Positions 43,210-54,860 are shown, numbered from the stretch's first letter. The stretch: DNA of 64,000 nt from Asterias amurensis (GCF_032118995.1 NC_092649.1:16557332-16621331), one strand, 5' to 3'. The notes: generated from the letters alone by a model not told the origin. Translations and numbers: made by a program.

Positions 43210-43921
43210 TATAGACTGTGCAAGTCTCGCGCAGATTTGAACTTCCGGGACCATTGTGGTCCCAACCTTATGGAGTTTTACGTTGGGGAGGTTTTGTAAC
43301 GTCCATTACTTTAGTTTAATATAGTTTATGACCATAAAAATGACATATGTTGTTAAAAATGTAATACTAATTAACAACATATATAAAAGTAAAAATAAAG
43401 TCAACATAATAACGAAGAAAAACCGATATTTAAACTTGACCTCAGGTCAGGTTACTTATAAAAAATTAAGAATTTGTGCCCATCTCCGATCACAAAACTT
43501 ACGCAGACGCTTGTTTTGGCCGCGCGGGGTGGAAAGCCTTTTCATTGGTCGCTTAGGCGTCGGCTTCCTCTTTAAACTGCGTCACGCGTTTATCTAACGC
43601 CCTTGCGACCACCATGCGTCCGCGTATAAACCAGCTTCACATTCGGGCGTAGATTTACAAAAGGGGTTTCAAAACATTTAAGATCAAACAAACATCCTTG
43701 TCCCAGAGTTTTACTTTTGTCTATACATATAGACTTTAACCGATAATTGTGTATTAATTTAAAAAGCTAAAACTAATTTAAACAAGCTTTAATGGGTATT
43801 TTTGTTGTTCAGATTCGGCATTAAGAAAAAATTACAGCAAAGATTTGATTCATAAAAAAATTAAGTTCTTCAGTTGTCGTGTTTTCTCGCTCCGGTGCGC
43901 GCGAGACTTGCACAGTCTATA
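43210..43921. mobile_element. 712-bp element with perfect 23-bp terminal inverted repeats
   Basis: TATAGACTGTGCAAGTCTCG plus CGC at 43,210-43,232 is exactly complementary to 43,899-43,921. The outer TA or TATA may be part of a target duplication. The inside has a CpG-rich patch with ATTGGTC (CCAAT box) and GCGTATAAACC near 43,545-43,630, a 12-bp hairpin (43,345-43,356 with 43,371-43,382) and no transposase. I read it as a non-autonomous DNA transposon, although a chance segmental inversion scar is possible. Confidence 0.65.
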
Positions 43922-43959
43922 GGCACAGGAGGGTGGTTGGTATTCAACTGCAAAAAAGT

Positions 43960-44280
43960 CACGTGCTGACGGCAACGCACAGAAAATGTACACGGGAGAT
44001 AGGCAACAGCAGCCCCCATGCCAGAACCCGCGTATGTACGAGCGGCAGATCTAGTTATTCTATTCCATAATCTACAATGCTGTTATCTGGGCCGCGTGGA
44101 GCGTGTGCGTCGGGAGTGTGCATGCGTATGTAACGCAAACATCACGTGCGCATGCCCATCCCATAAGATGAGTGCGCGCAATATTTCAAAAGAATCAGAA
44201 TCTGAACGATGCAAAATTGAACATGCCACCTAAAACATAATTCGGATCTCGTGATTGTGTTGTCACTTAAAGTATAAAAA
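43960..44280 (+). promoter_or_regulatory. Promoter-like region: two CACGTG boxes and a TATA-like box
   Basis: CACGTG at 43,960-43,965 and 44,143-44,148, CpG-rich words around 44,090-44,150, and TATAAAAA at 44,273-44,280. It precedes the candidate first exon at 44,460. Confidence 0.25.
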
Positions 44281-44459
44281 TGGCGTATTGTCACCAACCT
44301 AGACCCTACGGCACTCGAAGGACGACATAGTTTATAACCAAGAACCCAAGACGTACTTTCTTCACCTGCAGTCCATAATTGACAAAGTGGTTCCAAACGC
44401 TACATCTAAATACAGTACAGTGGTTGGAGATAGCAACTAGTAATAAGGTGACGTTCAAT

Positions 44460-44514
44460 ATGGATGCTACTAACATTATTTTGGTAAAGGAAGCTCCAAG
44501 AAGTCAGTGTACAG
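44460..44514 (+). CDS. Candidate first coding exon (18 codons), unrecognised
   Basis: ATGGATGCTACTAAC opens a frame reading MDATNIILVKEAPRSQCT that runs into a donor-like ACAG/GTAAAG at 44,511-44,520. About 180 bp upstream is a TATA-like box. No second exon could be identified downstream, so this remains a weak candidate. Confidence 0.18.
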
Positions 44515-44945
44515 GTAAAGCTACTGCACAAATTTACCAATGAATGAATTAATTAATAGATGATACAAAAACAAATCCGATCACGACCAAAACGTCCTGA
44601 TCATGATGTCTTTTTACTTCTTTAGTTATAATTATTAACATTTCCTTTAACTATTTCATTACTTTCAGTTTCAATGAATTTGTTAGTAAAGTTTAAACAA
44701 ATTGTATCAATATGTTCAAAATTTTCAAAATAGGGGCAAGGTGGAACTGCTGCTACTTAGACAGTAGTGGCCCATTGTACTGTAAGACGCCAGTCCAGTT
44801 GTATGCAACAGACGCGATAACTTACAATACATCAATTTAACAACAATACTGGCTCACTAATTAGGGTTTTTTGAGGGTTCCTTTGGGAATGGAATCTTGT
44901 GTAGTATTTTTAAACGGTTCAAGCACTAAGCAGCTCTATGGAATA
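44515..44945. other. AT-rich unassigned stretch
   Basis: No open frame, repeat partner or inverted repeat noticed. Confidence 0.45.
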
Positions 44946-45185
44946 GACCCTTCCCATGAAACATGTAAATTGCGCGTAGCGCGTGCGCACTAACGTTTTG
45001 GTTGGCAAAATGAGGGAACATCGCGCTGTTTTGTACACGGGTGCGTGACGCAGACGTGATTGCGCGTCTGCTTAGTGCACAACTCTATGGCGTTTGCCAA
45101 CCAACAGGGTCTGTACGCATGCGTGAATGCATGGAGGAATAATCCTCCATGGTGAATGTAATTAGCATATTTCATAGGAAGGGTC
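44946..45185. mobile_element. 240-bp inverted-repeat element
   Basis: GACCCTTCCCATGAAA (44,946-44,961) and TTTCATAGGAAGGGTC (45,170-45,185) are complementary at 15 of 16 positions. The inside is CpG-rich and includes an 8-bp hairpin, ATGGAGGA AATAA-type loop TCCTCCAT, near 45,131-45,150. No coding capacity. Confidence 0.6.
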
Positions 45186-45283
45186 ATTGATCTCCATTAT
45201 ACTGACTGGGTAGGACATTGCGCTATGCTGCGTGCATAAACACGCGGCCGAACAATGGCGGCGCAATTCCTTCAAACGGGTAA
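45181..45283 (+). repeat. ~100-bp inverted repeat, left arm (pairs with 46,416-46,504)
   Basis: ATTGATCTCCATTATACTGA followed by CTGG is exactly inverted at 46,470-46,493. Similarity continues through TAGGACAT.GCG, CGCGGCCG and TTCAAACGGGTAA, with gaps. Confidence 0.78.
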
Positions 45284-46415
45284 ATTAATGTGCACTTGGT
45301 CGGGTTTGAGTCTGTCAGTTGAAGTTGTAAATTGAGAATAGAAATGGGGGGGAAACATGACGATCGATAGTTTGAAGTATGAACAAGTTTCTGATTGAAA
45401 TGCAAACAAAGCAAACTAATAATACTTTACATTTTTGTCTATCAAATGCCCTATTAGTATTATGATAATGACATTTAAATTTCTAAACAAAAACTCTGAC
45501 GAGAAACTGTATTGGGATTCAGGTATATGTTTTTTTTTAAATTCTTTCAGTTCATTGAGAAAATGGCAATAAACCATATAAAGACAAAACAAGAGTCGCT
45601 CCTACAATAAAAAAATCGAGTAGGCCGATGCAAACTAAGACTAGAGTGAGAACTACTCGCTAAAATCGAGAGAAAAGAACAAGAAATATAAAAACAAAAT
45701 ACAATGTGATAATTGAAAGTTTGCATCCATTAACAAATTTAAACTTTTTATTGTTAAGCTTCTATTCATCATGTTAATTGAAAAACAATCCCAACAGCAA
45801 AACTTCCATAACCGTTTTACTGTTCCGCCAGAAATAAATTCTTTTATTTTGGTCACAAATAACGAAGTCGGATATTTCCGAGATGACTGATCCTCTCAAC
45901 GAACTTGTACCGTCTGTACCGTCTTAAATGCTACATAATTCGCATACTTGTCGCTTTCCCGATCCTTTTAATTATTGATGCTATAACGAACATCTGTTGA
46001 AATCCGGGCTTCCCGTCTTCGTCGATTTCAGAAAACCATCTGTAACTGAGCAAAAACAAAAATAGTATTGCTCGGTAGAAATAACAAATACTTGGCCTAT
46101 AATGATTATTTTTATGAAAGATAGTTTAAATTTCCTGCCTAATATTCGTAACGTTAGATATAATAATAATAATATGAATCGCTAAAAAAAATGCAAAGGC
46201 CTACCTACTTATGGAAAGACATATCCCTTTGCCGACTCAGTTTTCCCTCCTCCGGTGATTGACAGCCGCGCACGACTTTACCATCAGCATTTTTAGTTTG
46301 TTTGATCCGATTCCAATTGTATTAATCCCAAAATGACAATTATCAGGACGAAAACTTCTCTCTGCTTGCAGCAACTCCGTTTGAAAGTGTAGAACGCATT
46401 TTGTGTGACGAACGG
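45284..46415. other. AT-rich interior between ~100-bp inverted repeats
   Basis: Largely AT-rich with no convincing open frame; a short ATAATAATAATA tract lies near 46,162. With the flanking arms it could be a ~1.3-kb non-autonomous element, or two independent insertions of one repeat in opposite directions. Confidence 0.4.
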
Positions 46416-46504
46416 TCTTACCCGTTTGAAAAAATACGCGCGCGGCCTGCGTTTGGACGCGATGTCCTATCCAGTCAGTATAATGGAGATCAATGGGAAG
46501 GGTC
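46416..46504 (-). repeat. ~100-bp inverted repeat, right arm
   Basis: Reverse complement of 45,181-45,283 as described there; the words ACGCGATGTCCTATCCAG and TTACCCGTTTGAA show the match. A 100-codon minus-strand frame over it is not considered a gene. Confidence 0.75.
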
Positions 46505-46636
46505 CATTGGCTCTGGCCTGTGTTCCTGTAATGAAGCAATTGCCCCTGGTTTTGTACGCAAGAGGACCCATGAAAAAAAAACCGAAAAAAATAAACGACT
46601 AGTGAAGACCCATTGTCCCTATCAAAAAGTGTCCTC

Positions 46637-46856
46637 TTAGGGCCATGTCACACGAGGCAATTTACAGGCAACCAATTCCAGGCAATCTCCAAGAAGATAA
46701 TTCATTCACATTTCAATGTCCACATACATTCCTTGGGAGTCGTAAGACATTGTTTGCAAAATGACTCATGTGCTACCAAGGTGGTCCTGTAGCATGCACT
46801 GCAGTTGAATGCCTCAAAGTTACCTGTAAAAGTTGCCCCGTGTGACAAGGCCTTTA
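46637..46856. mobile_element. PIF/Harbinger-like MITE (TTA target duplication)
   Basis: TTA at 46,637-46,639 and 46,854-46,856 flank ends GGGCCATGTCACACGAGGCA and (reverse complement of right end) AGGCCTTGTCACACGGGGCA. A 3-bp TTA duplication and G-rich ends are typical of PIF/Harbinger. The interior (214 bp) is non-coding. Confidence 0.72.
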
Positions 46857-47303
46857 GGGTATTGCATACAAACACACAAGATGCTTGCTAATTTTTACCA
46901 GAAGGCTAATGCATAAAGTTGGCCATAAGAATACTAAAATTATGATCACACACTGTAAATGTGTTTGTTTTTATTAGTCAATCCTCCACAGAATACAACA
47001 ATACTAAAAGAATTAAAACAATAACCATTAAAGACATGGAAATCTGAGGAATTGTGCAGGAAGATTTTGTGTTATTTTAACTAAGCATTTGGTTCATTCA
47101 AATGTATAGCCAGTCCTGCTCACATTTTCAAAGACAGCAAAATCGAATAACCTATTTTACAAATGGAAAAATCTTTAAAACAATTCATCATTTCTCTATT
47201 ACAATAAGAAAGTCAGGCTTAGTACTCCTCATTAGATGTTTTGTAGCGCAGCGCAGCGAAACAGCTCTTGTTTTAGTTAAAGTTTTTTTTAATAATAATT
47301 GTT
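46857..47303. other. AT-rich unassigned stretch
   Basis: Contains a short GCGCAGCGCAGCG run near 47,249 and otherwise no recognisable feature. A 91-codon frame (47,102-47,377) runs into the adjacent MITE and is not supported. Confidence 0.45.
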
Positions 47304-47703
47304 TTAAAGACATCGGACACTATTGGTTATTGTCAAAGGCTAGTCTTCATAGTTGGTGTATCTCAACATATGCATAAAATAACAAACCTGTGAAAATTTG
47401 AGCTCAATTGGTCGCCGAAGTTGCGAGATAATAATGAAAGAAAAAAACACCCTTGTCGCACCATGGTCACACGAAGTTGTGTGCTTTCAGATGCTTGATT
47501 TTGAGACCTCAAATTCTAAATCTGAGGTATCGAAATCAAATTCGTGGAAAAGTACTTCTTTCTCGAAAACTACGTCGCTTCAGAGGGAGCTGTTTCTCAC
47601 AATGTTTTATACTATCAACCTCTCCCCATTACTCATAATCAAGCAGTTAAGGTTTTATGTTAATAATTATTGAGTAATTACCAATAGTGTCCACTGCCTT
47701 TAA
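47304..47703 (-). mobile_element. Family-1 MITE, isolated copy inside the island
   Basis: TTAA at 47,304-47,307 and 47,700-47,703 bracket ends AAGACATCGGACACTATTGG and CCAATAGTGTCCACTGCCTT. The interior has GTGTGCTTTCAGATGCTTGA and CTCCCCATTACTCAT. This copy shows that the family exists outside the satellite and is 400 bp when complete. Confidence 0.85.
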
Positions 47704-48082
47704 GTTTAAAATTTTCAGACACCCGGAAGTCATTGATTCATTCTAAGGGCCTTTTGCTTAGTTCCTAATGATCAATTGCAATGAAACATTATATTGATTA
47801 ATTTTGCACCTTTAAGTCATTAATTGCTTACTGAACGTGTTATATGCTAAATAGGTTTGTTTTATAGGCTGGATAGATCATAACTGCTTCGAATACAAAA
47901 ATAACTTCAAATTCAGTTGAGTAATTTGAAAATGTTATAAACGAAACAGGTATGCATTTTTGCACAAATGCAATCATGCACAAATGCAACAATGTGTCGT
48001 TAAAACTTGTATTTAAATTCAACACATCTCAAAGTTCAACAATTTCAATCACAATAATTACATTTTCATCATTAACAAGTTC
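47704..48082. other. AT-rich unassigned stretch
   Basis: Shows a local doubling TTTTGCACAAATGCAATCATGC / ACAAATGCAACAATG near 47,957 only in short form. No gene seen. Confidence 0.45.
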
Positions 48083-48311
48083 TTAAAAGGCAAGGGACAC
48101 ATTTGGTAATTATCAACGACCAGTCTTTCAGATGCCTTGATTCGTCAATTCAAATATTTTAGTGAGAATCAATTCATTCTTACTGTTTAAACTACATTAC
48201 TTTAGAGAGAGCCATTTCTCACGATGTTTCATACTGTCAACAGCTGTACAGTGCTCGATACCTTAATGTTAACAATTATTTTGAGTAATTACCAAGAGTG
48301 TCCAGTGCCTA
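48083..48311. mobile_element. Decayed, shortened family-1 MITE
   Basis: Left end TTAAAAGGCAAGGGACAC, right end ACCAAGAGTGTCCAGTGCCT, but the right TTAA is lost (AGAATAAA) and ~170 bp of interior is missing compared with the 400-bp copy. Confidence 0.65.
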
Positions 48312-48510
48312 GAATAAACATATTGCTTTTAGATTGGGCCCTTAGGCTATAAAAGCATGTTACAACATGAATCTGGATGGAAACATGCAATTAGTGTTTT
48401 AATGGTTGTGAGGTGCTCCCGCAAAACTGTGTAGCGCAAAACTGTGTAGTTCGTGAACTACAATTAATGGTCAGCCATTTTCTTTGTGGAGTAAAACAAT
48501 TTGCTTCAGT
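48312..48510 (+). repeat. Family-2 fold-back fragment at the right edge of the island
   Basis: TATTGCTTTTAGATTGGGCC, GGCTATAAAAGCATG and GAATCTGGATGGAAACATG match family-2 arms of the long units. It holds a short doubling of GCAAAACTGTGTAG near 48,420. Confidence 0.55.
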
Positions 48511-48914
48511 AAAAAGGCAAACTGTGATAGTTCAAGGGGGTCAAAGGAAAACCAGTAAATTTTCAGGTATAATTGTGTGGCTCACCATTTTCTAATGTTG
48601 AATCACCCCAACCACATTCATTCCATAGAGAGCACATTGTAAAGCCCAAATTTACATAACATCCCAGTAGACCTTTGTCATTTTGATTGAAGAACACAAC
48701 ATTCAAAACAAATGAAGCGAAGGCCTACAATTTCTAATTGTGACATAACAACCATTTCTTTTGGTTCGGCCTGTTGGATTCAACCAACAGCTTGTGTGTC
48801 TTACAGCTTTTTTGTGATTCGCTGGCCTCACTGAAAAAGGCAAACTGTGATAGTTCAAGGGGGTCAAAGGAAAACCAGTAAATTTTCAGGTATAATTGTG
48901 TGACTCACCATTTT
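48511..48914 (+). repeat. Rearranged partial unit opening the right satellite domain
   Basis: Sequence enters at the unit tail (AAAGGCAAACTGTGATAG), passes the anchor at 48,592, then jumps from AAGCCCAAATT directly to ACATAACATCCCAGTAGACC, skipping most of a unit, and reaches the next anchor at 48,915. Confidence 0.8.
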
Positions 48915-49017
48915 CTAATGTTGAATCTTCCCAACCATATTCATTCCATAGAGAGCACATTGTAAAGCCCAAATTTACACTACAAAGCAAAAAGCGCAAT
49001 CCAAAAGCAATGTCCCT

Positions 49018-49352
49018 TTAAAGGCAGTGGACACTATTGGTAATTACTCAAAGTAATTAATAGCATAACACCCTAACTTGGTAATGAGTAATGGGGAGAG
49101 GTTGATAGTATAGAACATTGTGAGAAACGGCTCCCTCTGAAGTGACGTAGTTTGCGAGAAGTTTTTCACAAGTTTGGTTTTGAGACCTCAAAATTATAAT
49201 TTGAGGTCTCGAAATCAAACAACTGAAAGCAAATTCGTGTCACAAGGGTGTTTTTTCTTTCATAATTATCTCTCAACTTCTACAACCAATTGAGATACAT
49301 CAAGTGAGAAGACTGGTCATTGACAATTACCAATAGTGTCCAGTGTCTTTAA
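49018..49352 (+). mobile_element. Family-1 MITE in L2, first copy
   Basis: TTAA at both ends (49,018-49,021; 49,349-49,352). Positional equivalent of 106-441. Confidence 0.8.
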
Positions 49353-49583
49353 GTGTAAGGTAATTCAACATTTGCCCATTTGGGCAACAAAAGCGTTTGT
49401 TATGATGTGAATCTGGGTGGAACATGTTCTAAGAAGTAGGGCTACAAACTATTTACACTAATGTGCTCAAATCTGTGTGGATTTCTTTTTACCTTGTGAA
49501 CTAATGGTCTGCAAAAATTGTTCTTCAAAAATAAAAAAAAAAGGTAACCACACAGATTCCTGGTATATTTGTGTGGTTTATTA

Positions 49584-49639
49584 ATAGTGCTTGCTAGGAA
49601 ATTAGAAATTAAAATCTCTAGTTTCCTAGCAAGCACTAT
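49584..49639 (+). repeat. 56-bp hairpin in L2
   Basis: Identical in both arms and middle to 17,748-17,803. Confidence 0.88.
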
Positions 49640-50362
49640 CTAAAGCCCAAACGCACCTTCCAAATGCAATGCGTCTTTGAGCTATCCACATTGCTTTTAG
49701 AATTGGCACTTTGGGCTATGAAGCGTTTGTTTTAACAGGAATCTGGTTGGATGTTTTAATGTCATGTAAGATTATTGACACTAATGTGCCTCAAAACTAT
49801 GAGGTTTTCCTTTTACTTTGTGAACTTTAAAGGTGGTGTCCCATATTTGCCTCAACAAAATGCCACTGTCAGACCATGTTAGTTCACAAAGTAAATGTAA
49901 AAAGCACACATTTTTGAGTGAATCATTTTAATCTACTTTTAAAGGATCTTTCCAACAATATTCATTGCAAAACAACTGCTTGTTGCCCACAATCCAAATG
50001 TAATGTGTCTCTTAAAGCATGTGGTAATTAACTTAACAATGTCAAAACCTTCTTAAAGAGACGCATTGATTTTAGATTGGGTGATTTGGGCTTTGAAAGT
50101 GTTGTTATGACAAAAATCTTGTTTGAAAAATAATCTAAAAGTAGTGCCTCAAAACTGTGTGGTTTTCCTCTTACTTTGTGAACTAAAATGGTTTACAATT
50201 TTGTGATGTCGACAAATTGTCTCAACAAAATGCAAAACTGTTAGAACTATAGTTGACAAAGTTAAAGATAAATCACACAATTTTGAGGCATCAATGAGTG
50301 AATCATTTCACAACTGCTTGTTTTAAGGCCAAAAGTGCTCATTCCAAATGCAATGTGTCTCT

Positions 50363-50717
50363 TTAAAGACAATATGGACACTGTTGGTTATTCACGGTTG
50401 TTGTATCTCACCATATGCATAAAATAGCTCAATTGGTCGCCGAAGTTGCGTGATGTATTAATAAAAGAAATAACACCCTTGTCACACAAAGTTGTGTGCT
50501 TTCAGATGCTTGCCTCCGAGACCTCAAACTCTAAATCTGAGGTGCCTCGAAATCAAATTCGTGGAAAATTACTTCTTTCTCGAAAACTACATTACTTCAG
50601 AGGGAGCCATTTCTCACAATATTTTATACTATCCACCTCTTCCCATTACTCGTTACCAAGTAAGGTTTTATGCTCATAATAATTTTGAGTAATTACCAAT
50701 GTGTCCACTGCCTTTAA
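50363..50717 (-). mobile_element. Family-1 MITE in L2, second copy
   Basis: TTAA at 50,363-50,366 and 50,714-50,717; equivalent of 18,534-18,886. Confidence 0.8.
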
Positions 50718-50793
50718 GAGACACATTGCTTTTAGGGTTGGTGATTTGGGCTGAAACGTTTTTTAAAGACATAAATCTGGTTGAAAACACAAT

Positions 50794-51167
50794 TTAAAGG
50801 CAGTAGGCACTATTGGTAATTACTCAAAATAATTGTGAGCATAAAACCTTACTTGGTAACGAGTAATGGGAGAGATTGGTAGTATAAAACACTGTGAGAA
50901 ACAGCTTCCTCTGAAGTAACGTAGTTTCGAGCAAGAAGTAATTTTCCACGACTTTGATTTTGAGACATCATATTTAGAATTTGAAGTCTCGAAATCAAGC
51001 ATCTGAAAGCACACAACTTCGAGTGACAAGCGTTTTTTTTTTATTATTATCTCGTAAATTTGATGACCGATTTTGCTCAAATTTTCACAGGTTTGTTATT
51101 TTATGCATATGTTGAGATACACCAAGTGAGAAGACTAGTCTTCGACCAATAGTGTCCATTGCCTTAC
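50794..51167 (+). mobile_element. Family-1 MITE in L2, third copy
   Basis: Left TTAA intact (50,794-50,797); right TTAA mutated to TTAC (CATTGCCTTACAAAG). Equivalent of 18,963-19,337. Confidence 0.78.
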
Positions 51168-52634
51168 AAAGTAGTGTATATTTATTTACAGTGGTTTATC
51201 ATCAAAAGTATGTGGTCTTCCTTTTACTCTATAAACTGTGTTAGTTCAAGAGTGAAAAAGGAAAAACAAAATTTCCATGTATTTTTATGTGCATCGTCAT
51301 TTTTAATTTTGCTGCTTCGCTCAAAAGCATTTGTGAATTGCATTTGGCAAAGGTTGAAACAAATATTTGAGTGACATAAAAACTGATGATGGAAATGTCT
51401 CTAAAGGCACTGGACCCTATTGGTAAATGTCAAAGACCAGTCGTCTCACTTGGTGCATAAAGTAACAAACCTGTGAAAGTTTGAGTTCAATTGGTCGTAA
51501 AAGTTGCAAGAGAATAATGGTAGAAAAAAGTGCCCTTGTTGCACAATTTGTGTGCTTTCAGATGCTTGATTTCGCCCTCAAAATCAAATTTAAATATTCC
51601 AGTGAGAAATTACATCTTTCTCAAACACTACTTTCTTTCAGCAGGAGCTGTTTCTCACAATGCTTTGTACTATCAAACAGCTCTCCATGCTCATAACTAA
51701 GTAAGGCTTTATGCTAATAATTACTTTGAGTAATTACTTACAGTGTCCAGTGCCTTTATAGAGACATTACCAACATGAACTAATTTTGACCCAACATTAA
51801 ATAACTTACTATTAAACTGTTTTGCAAGATCGATTCAAGTTTACTTTTGGCCATCAATGCCTGGTCTCTCCCACCACCATTCGGCGTATACTTGCGTCCA
51901 TGGCCGCCTCATCCTCAAATTGCTATGTTAGCCATCTCTATAGTGGAGTCGCACACCCTCACTTGTTCTCTTTCAGTCTCTTCCAATGAGGAGGCAATCC
52001 ATTGCCAGCTTTCTCATGAATTCAGGAGTTATAAACTAGAAGATGTTATCAAAGTACTGCAAAAATCAAAGTTAAAAACAAAACAAAATCATAAGTAAAC
52101 AAAAACTGAAAAGTTTTCCAAAATACTAAGAAGTAGTATACAACTCATGAATTGAAAGATGGAATGTTCTATTCAATGATGCGGAGCCGAGTTGAATGGA
52201 ACAGTCCATCTTTAAATGAATGAAAGTATTTGCATTATTGCATGTACGAAAAGCATTCATTACTTGTTTTACATAACATCCAAGTAGACCTTTGTCATTT
52301 TGATTGAAGAACACAACATTCAAAACAAATGAAGCGAAGGCCTACAATTTCTAATTGTGACATAACAACCATTTCTTTTGGTTCGGCCTGTTGGATTCAA
52401 CCAACAGCTTGTGTGTCTTACAGCTTTTTTGTGATTCGCTGGCCTCACTGAAAAAGGCAAACTGTGATAGTTCAAGGGGGTCAAAGGAAAACCAGTAAAT
52501 TTTCAGGTATAATTGTGTGACTCACCATTTTCTAATGTTGAATCTTCCCAACCATATTCATTCCATAGAGAGCACATTGTAAAGCCCAAATTTACACTCC
52601 AAAGCAAAAAGCGCAATCCAAAAGCAATGTCCCT

Positions 52635-52972
52635 TTAAAGGCAGTGGACACTATTGGTAATTACTCAAAGTAATTAATAGCATAACACCCTAACTTGGTA
52701 ATGAGTAATGGGGAGAGGTTGATAGTATAGAACATTGTGAGAAACGGCTCCCTCTGAAGTGACGTAGTTTTTGAGAAGTTTTTCACAAGTTTGATTTTGA
52801 GACCTCAAAAATAGAATTTTGAGGTCTCGAAATCAAACAACTGAAAGCAAATTTGTGTAAAGGGTGTTTTTTATTTCATAATTATCTCTCAACTCAACTC
52901 TACGACCAATTGAGATACATCAAGTGAGAAGACTGGTCTTTGACAATTACAGATAGTGTCCAGTGTCTTTAA
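52635..52972 (+). mobile_element. Family-1 MITE in L3, first copy
   Basis: TTAA at 52,635-52,638 and 52,969-52,972; the interior lacks CAC in the TTTGTGTAAAGGG word relative to sisters. Confidence 0.8.
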
Positions 52973-53202
52973 GTGTAAGGTAATTCAACATTTGCCCATT
53001 TGGGCAACAAAAGCGTTTGTTATGATGTGAATCTGGGTGGAACATGTTCTAAGAAGTAGGACTACAAACTATTTACACTAATGTGCTCAAATCTGTGTGG
53101 ATTTCTTTTTACCTTGTGAACTAATGGTCTGCAAAAATTGTTCTTCAAAAGTAAAACAAAAGGTAACCACACAGATTCCTGGTATATTTGTGTGGTTTAT
53201 TA

Positions 53203-53258
53203 ATAGTGCTTGCTAGGAAATTAGAAATTAAAATCTCTAGTTTCCTAGCAAGCACTAT
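53203..53258 (+). repeat. 56-bp hairpin in L3
   Basis: Identical to 17,748-17,803 and 49,584-49,639. Confidence 0.88.
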
Positions 53259-54328
53259 CTAAAGCCCAAACGCACCTTCCAAATGCAATGCGTCTTTGAG
53301 CTATCCACATTGCTTTTAGAATTGGCACTTTGGGCTATGAAGCGTTTGTTTTAACAGGAATCTGGTTGGATGTTTTAATGTCATGTAAGATTATTGACAC
53401 TAATGTGCCTCAAAACTATGAGGTTTTCCTTTTACATTGTGAACTTTAAAGGTGGTGTCCCATATTTAGCTCAACAAAATGCGACTGTCAGACCATGTTA
53501 GTTCAAAAAGTAAATGTAAAAAGCACACATTTTTGAGTGAGTCATTTTAATCTACTTTTAAAGGATCTTTCCAACAATATTCATTGCAAAACAACTGCTT
53601 CTTGCCCAAAGCCCACAATCCAAATGTAATGTGTCTCTTAAAGCATGTGGTAATTCAACTTAACAATGTCAAAACCTTCTTAAAGAGACGCATTGATTTT
53701 AGATTGGGTGATTTGGGCTTTGAAAGTGTTGTTATGACATAAATCTTGTTTGAAAAATAATCTAAAAGTAGTGCCTCAAAACTGTGTGGTTTGCCTCTTT
53801 GTGAACTGAAATGGTTTATAATTTTGTGGTGTCCCCAAATTGTCTCAAGAAAATGCAAAACTGTTAGAACTATAGTTGACAAAGTTAAAGATAAATCACA
53901 CAACTTTGAGGCATCAATGAGTGAATCATTTAAATCTACGTTTAATCATTTTAATCTATGTTTAAATCTATCATTTAAATTTACATCTTTCCGAAATATT
54001 CATTTCATAACAACTGCTTGTTTTAAGGCTAAAAGTGTTCATTCCAAATGCAATGTGTCTCTTTAAAGACAATGGACACTGTTGGTTATTCACAGTTGTT
54101 GTATCTCACCATAAATGCATAAAATAGCTCAATTGGTGGTCGAAGTTGCGTGATAAATTAATAAAAGAAATTACACCCTTGTCACACGAAGTTGTGTGCT
54201 TTCAGATGCTTGCTTCCGAGACCTCAAATTCTAAATCTGAGGTGCCTCGAAATCAAATTCGTGGAAAATTACTTCTTTCTCGAAAACTACCTCACTTCAG
54301 AGGGAGCTGTTTCTCACAATATTTTATA

Positions 54329-54691
54329 TTATAACACCCCTTGCAAGTATTCTGCCTGCTCATTGGTTTAGAGCGCGTCACATGACATGTCTTAGTTTTG
54401 CTAGACAACAGCCGTGTGATAGTGCGTCGGTTTGCCATGTGCTAGTCGGAAGACTAGCACACGGCGCCGTGTGCTAATCTGTCGGACTAGCGTGCAGTAC
54501 CCAGACGTCCGTTGCGTGTACAAGGATGATAAATTAATAGTCTGTAACCATTTCGAATTGCAACACACTACATGCAACACAGTAAGTAAAAGTGTTTGCA
54601 ATCTGTATTCGCGCCATCCGTGGATTGTAGCATTCAGGTCTGTAACTTAATAATAATAGTACAGTATTAAGAAATGTTTGGGGTGTTATAA
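54329..54691. mobile_element. Inserted element with 12-bp ends TTATAACACCCC
   Basis: TTATAACACCCC at 54,329-54,340 and its exact complement at 54,680-54,691. The interior has TTGCAAGTATTCTGCC, TGCTCATTGG and a CpG-rich palindromic zone GTGCTAGTCGGAAGACTAGC. Non-coding; I recall the left end as a frequent sea-star repeat. Confidence 0.75.
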
Positions 54692-54692
54692 A

Positions 54693-54860
54693 ACAAATAT
54701 TGACTGCTTTTACTCGTGCAATGGTTAAAACTATGACTCCCTCGGTGATCCCCGGAGCGTTCTATTTTCCCTCGGCTTCGCCTCCGGAAAATAGAACGCT
54801 CCGGGGATCACCTTGGGAGTCATAGTTTTAACCATAGCACTCGAAGCAGTCAATATTTGT
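54693..54860. mobile_element. 168-bp near-perfect palindrome (fold-back element)
   Basis: Arms ACAAATATTGACTGC... and ...GCAGTCAATATTTGT pair over ~78 bp each, including GGTGATCCCCGGAGCGTTCT and its complement, leaving only a short centre around CTCGGCTTCGCCT (~54,770-54,783). It sits directly beside the previous element. Confidence 0.88.

Larger units (their letters stand above)
48915..52531 (+). repeat. Long satellite unit L2 (3,617 bp)
   Basis: Anchor to anchor. It has the same order as L1: family-1 MITE, 56-bp hairpin (49,584-49,639), family-2 fold-backs, two more family-1 MITEs, then the short-unit right part with the 59-bp hairpin near 52,157. It is complete, unlike L1, and so serves as the reference for the long type. 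Confidence 0.9.

Noticed and set aside
46237..46640. Overlapping 65-100-codon frames on both strands
   Set aside because: They cover a ~100-bp repeat that is present in inverse orientation at 45.2 kb; no independent support.
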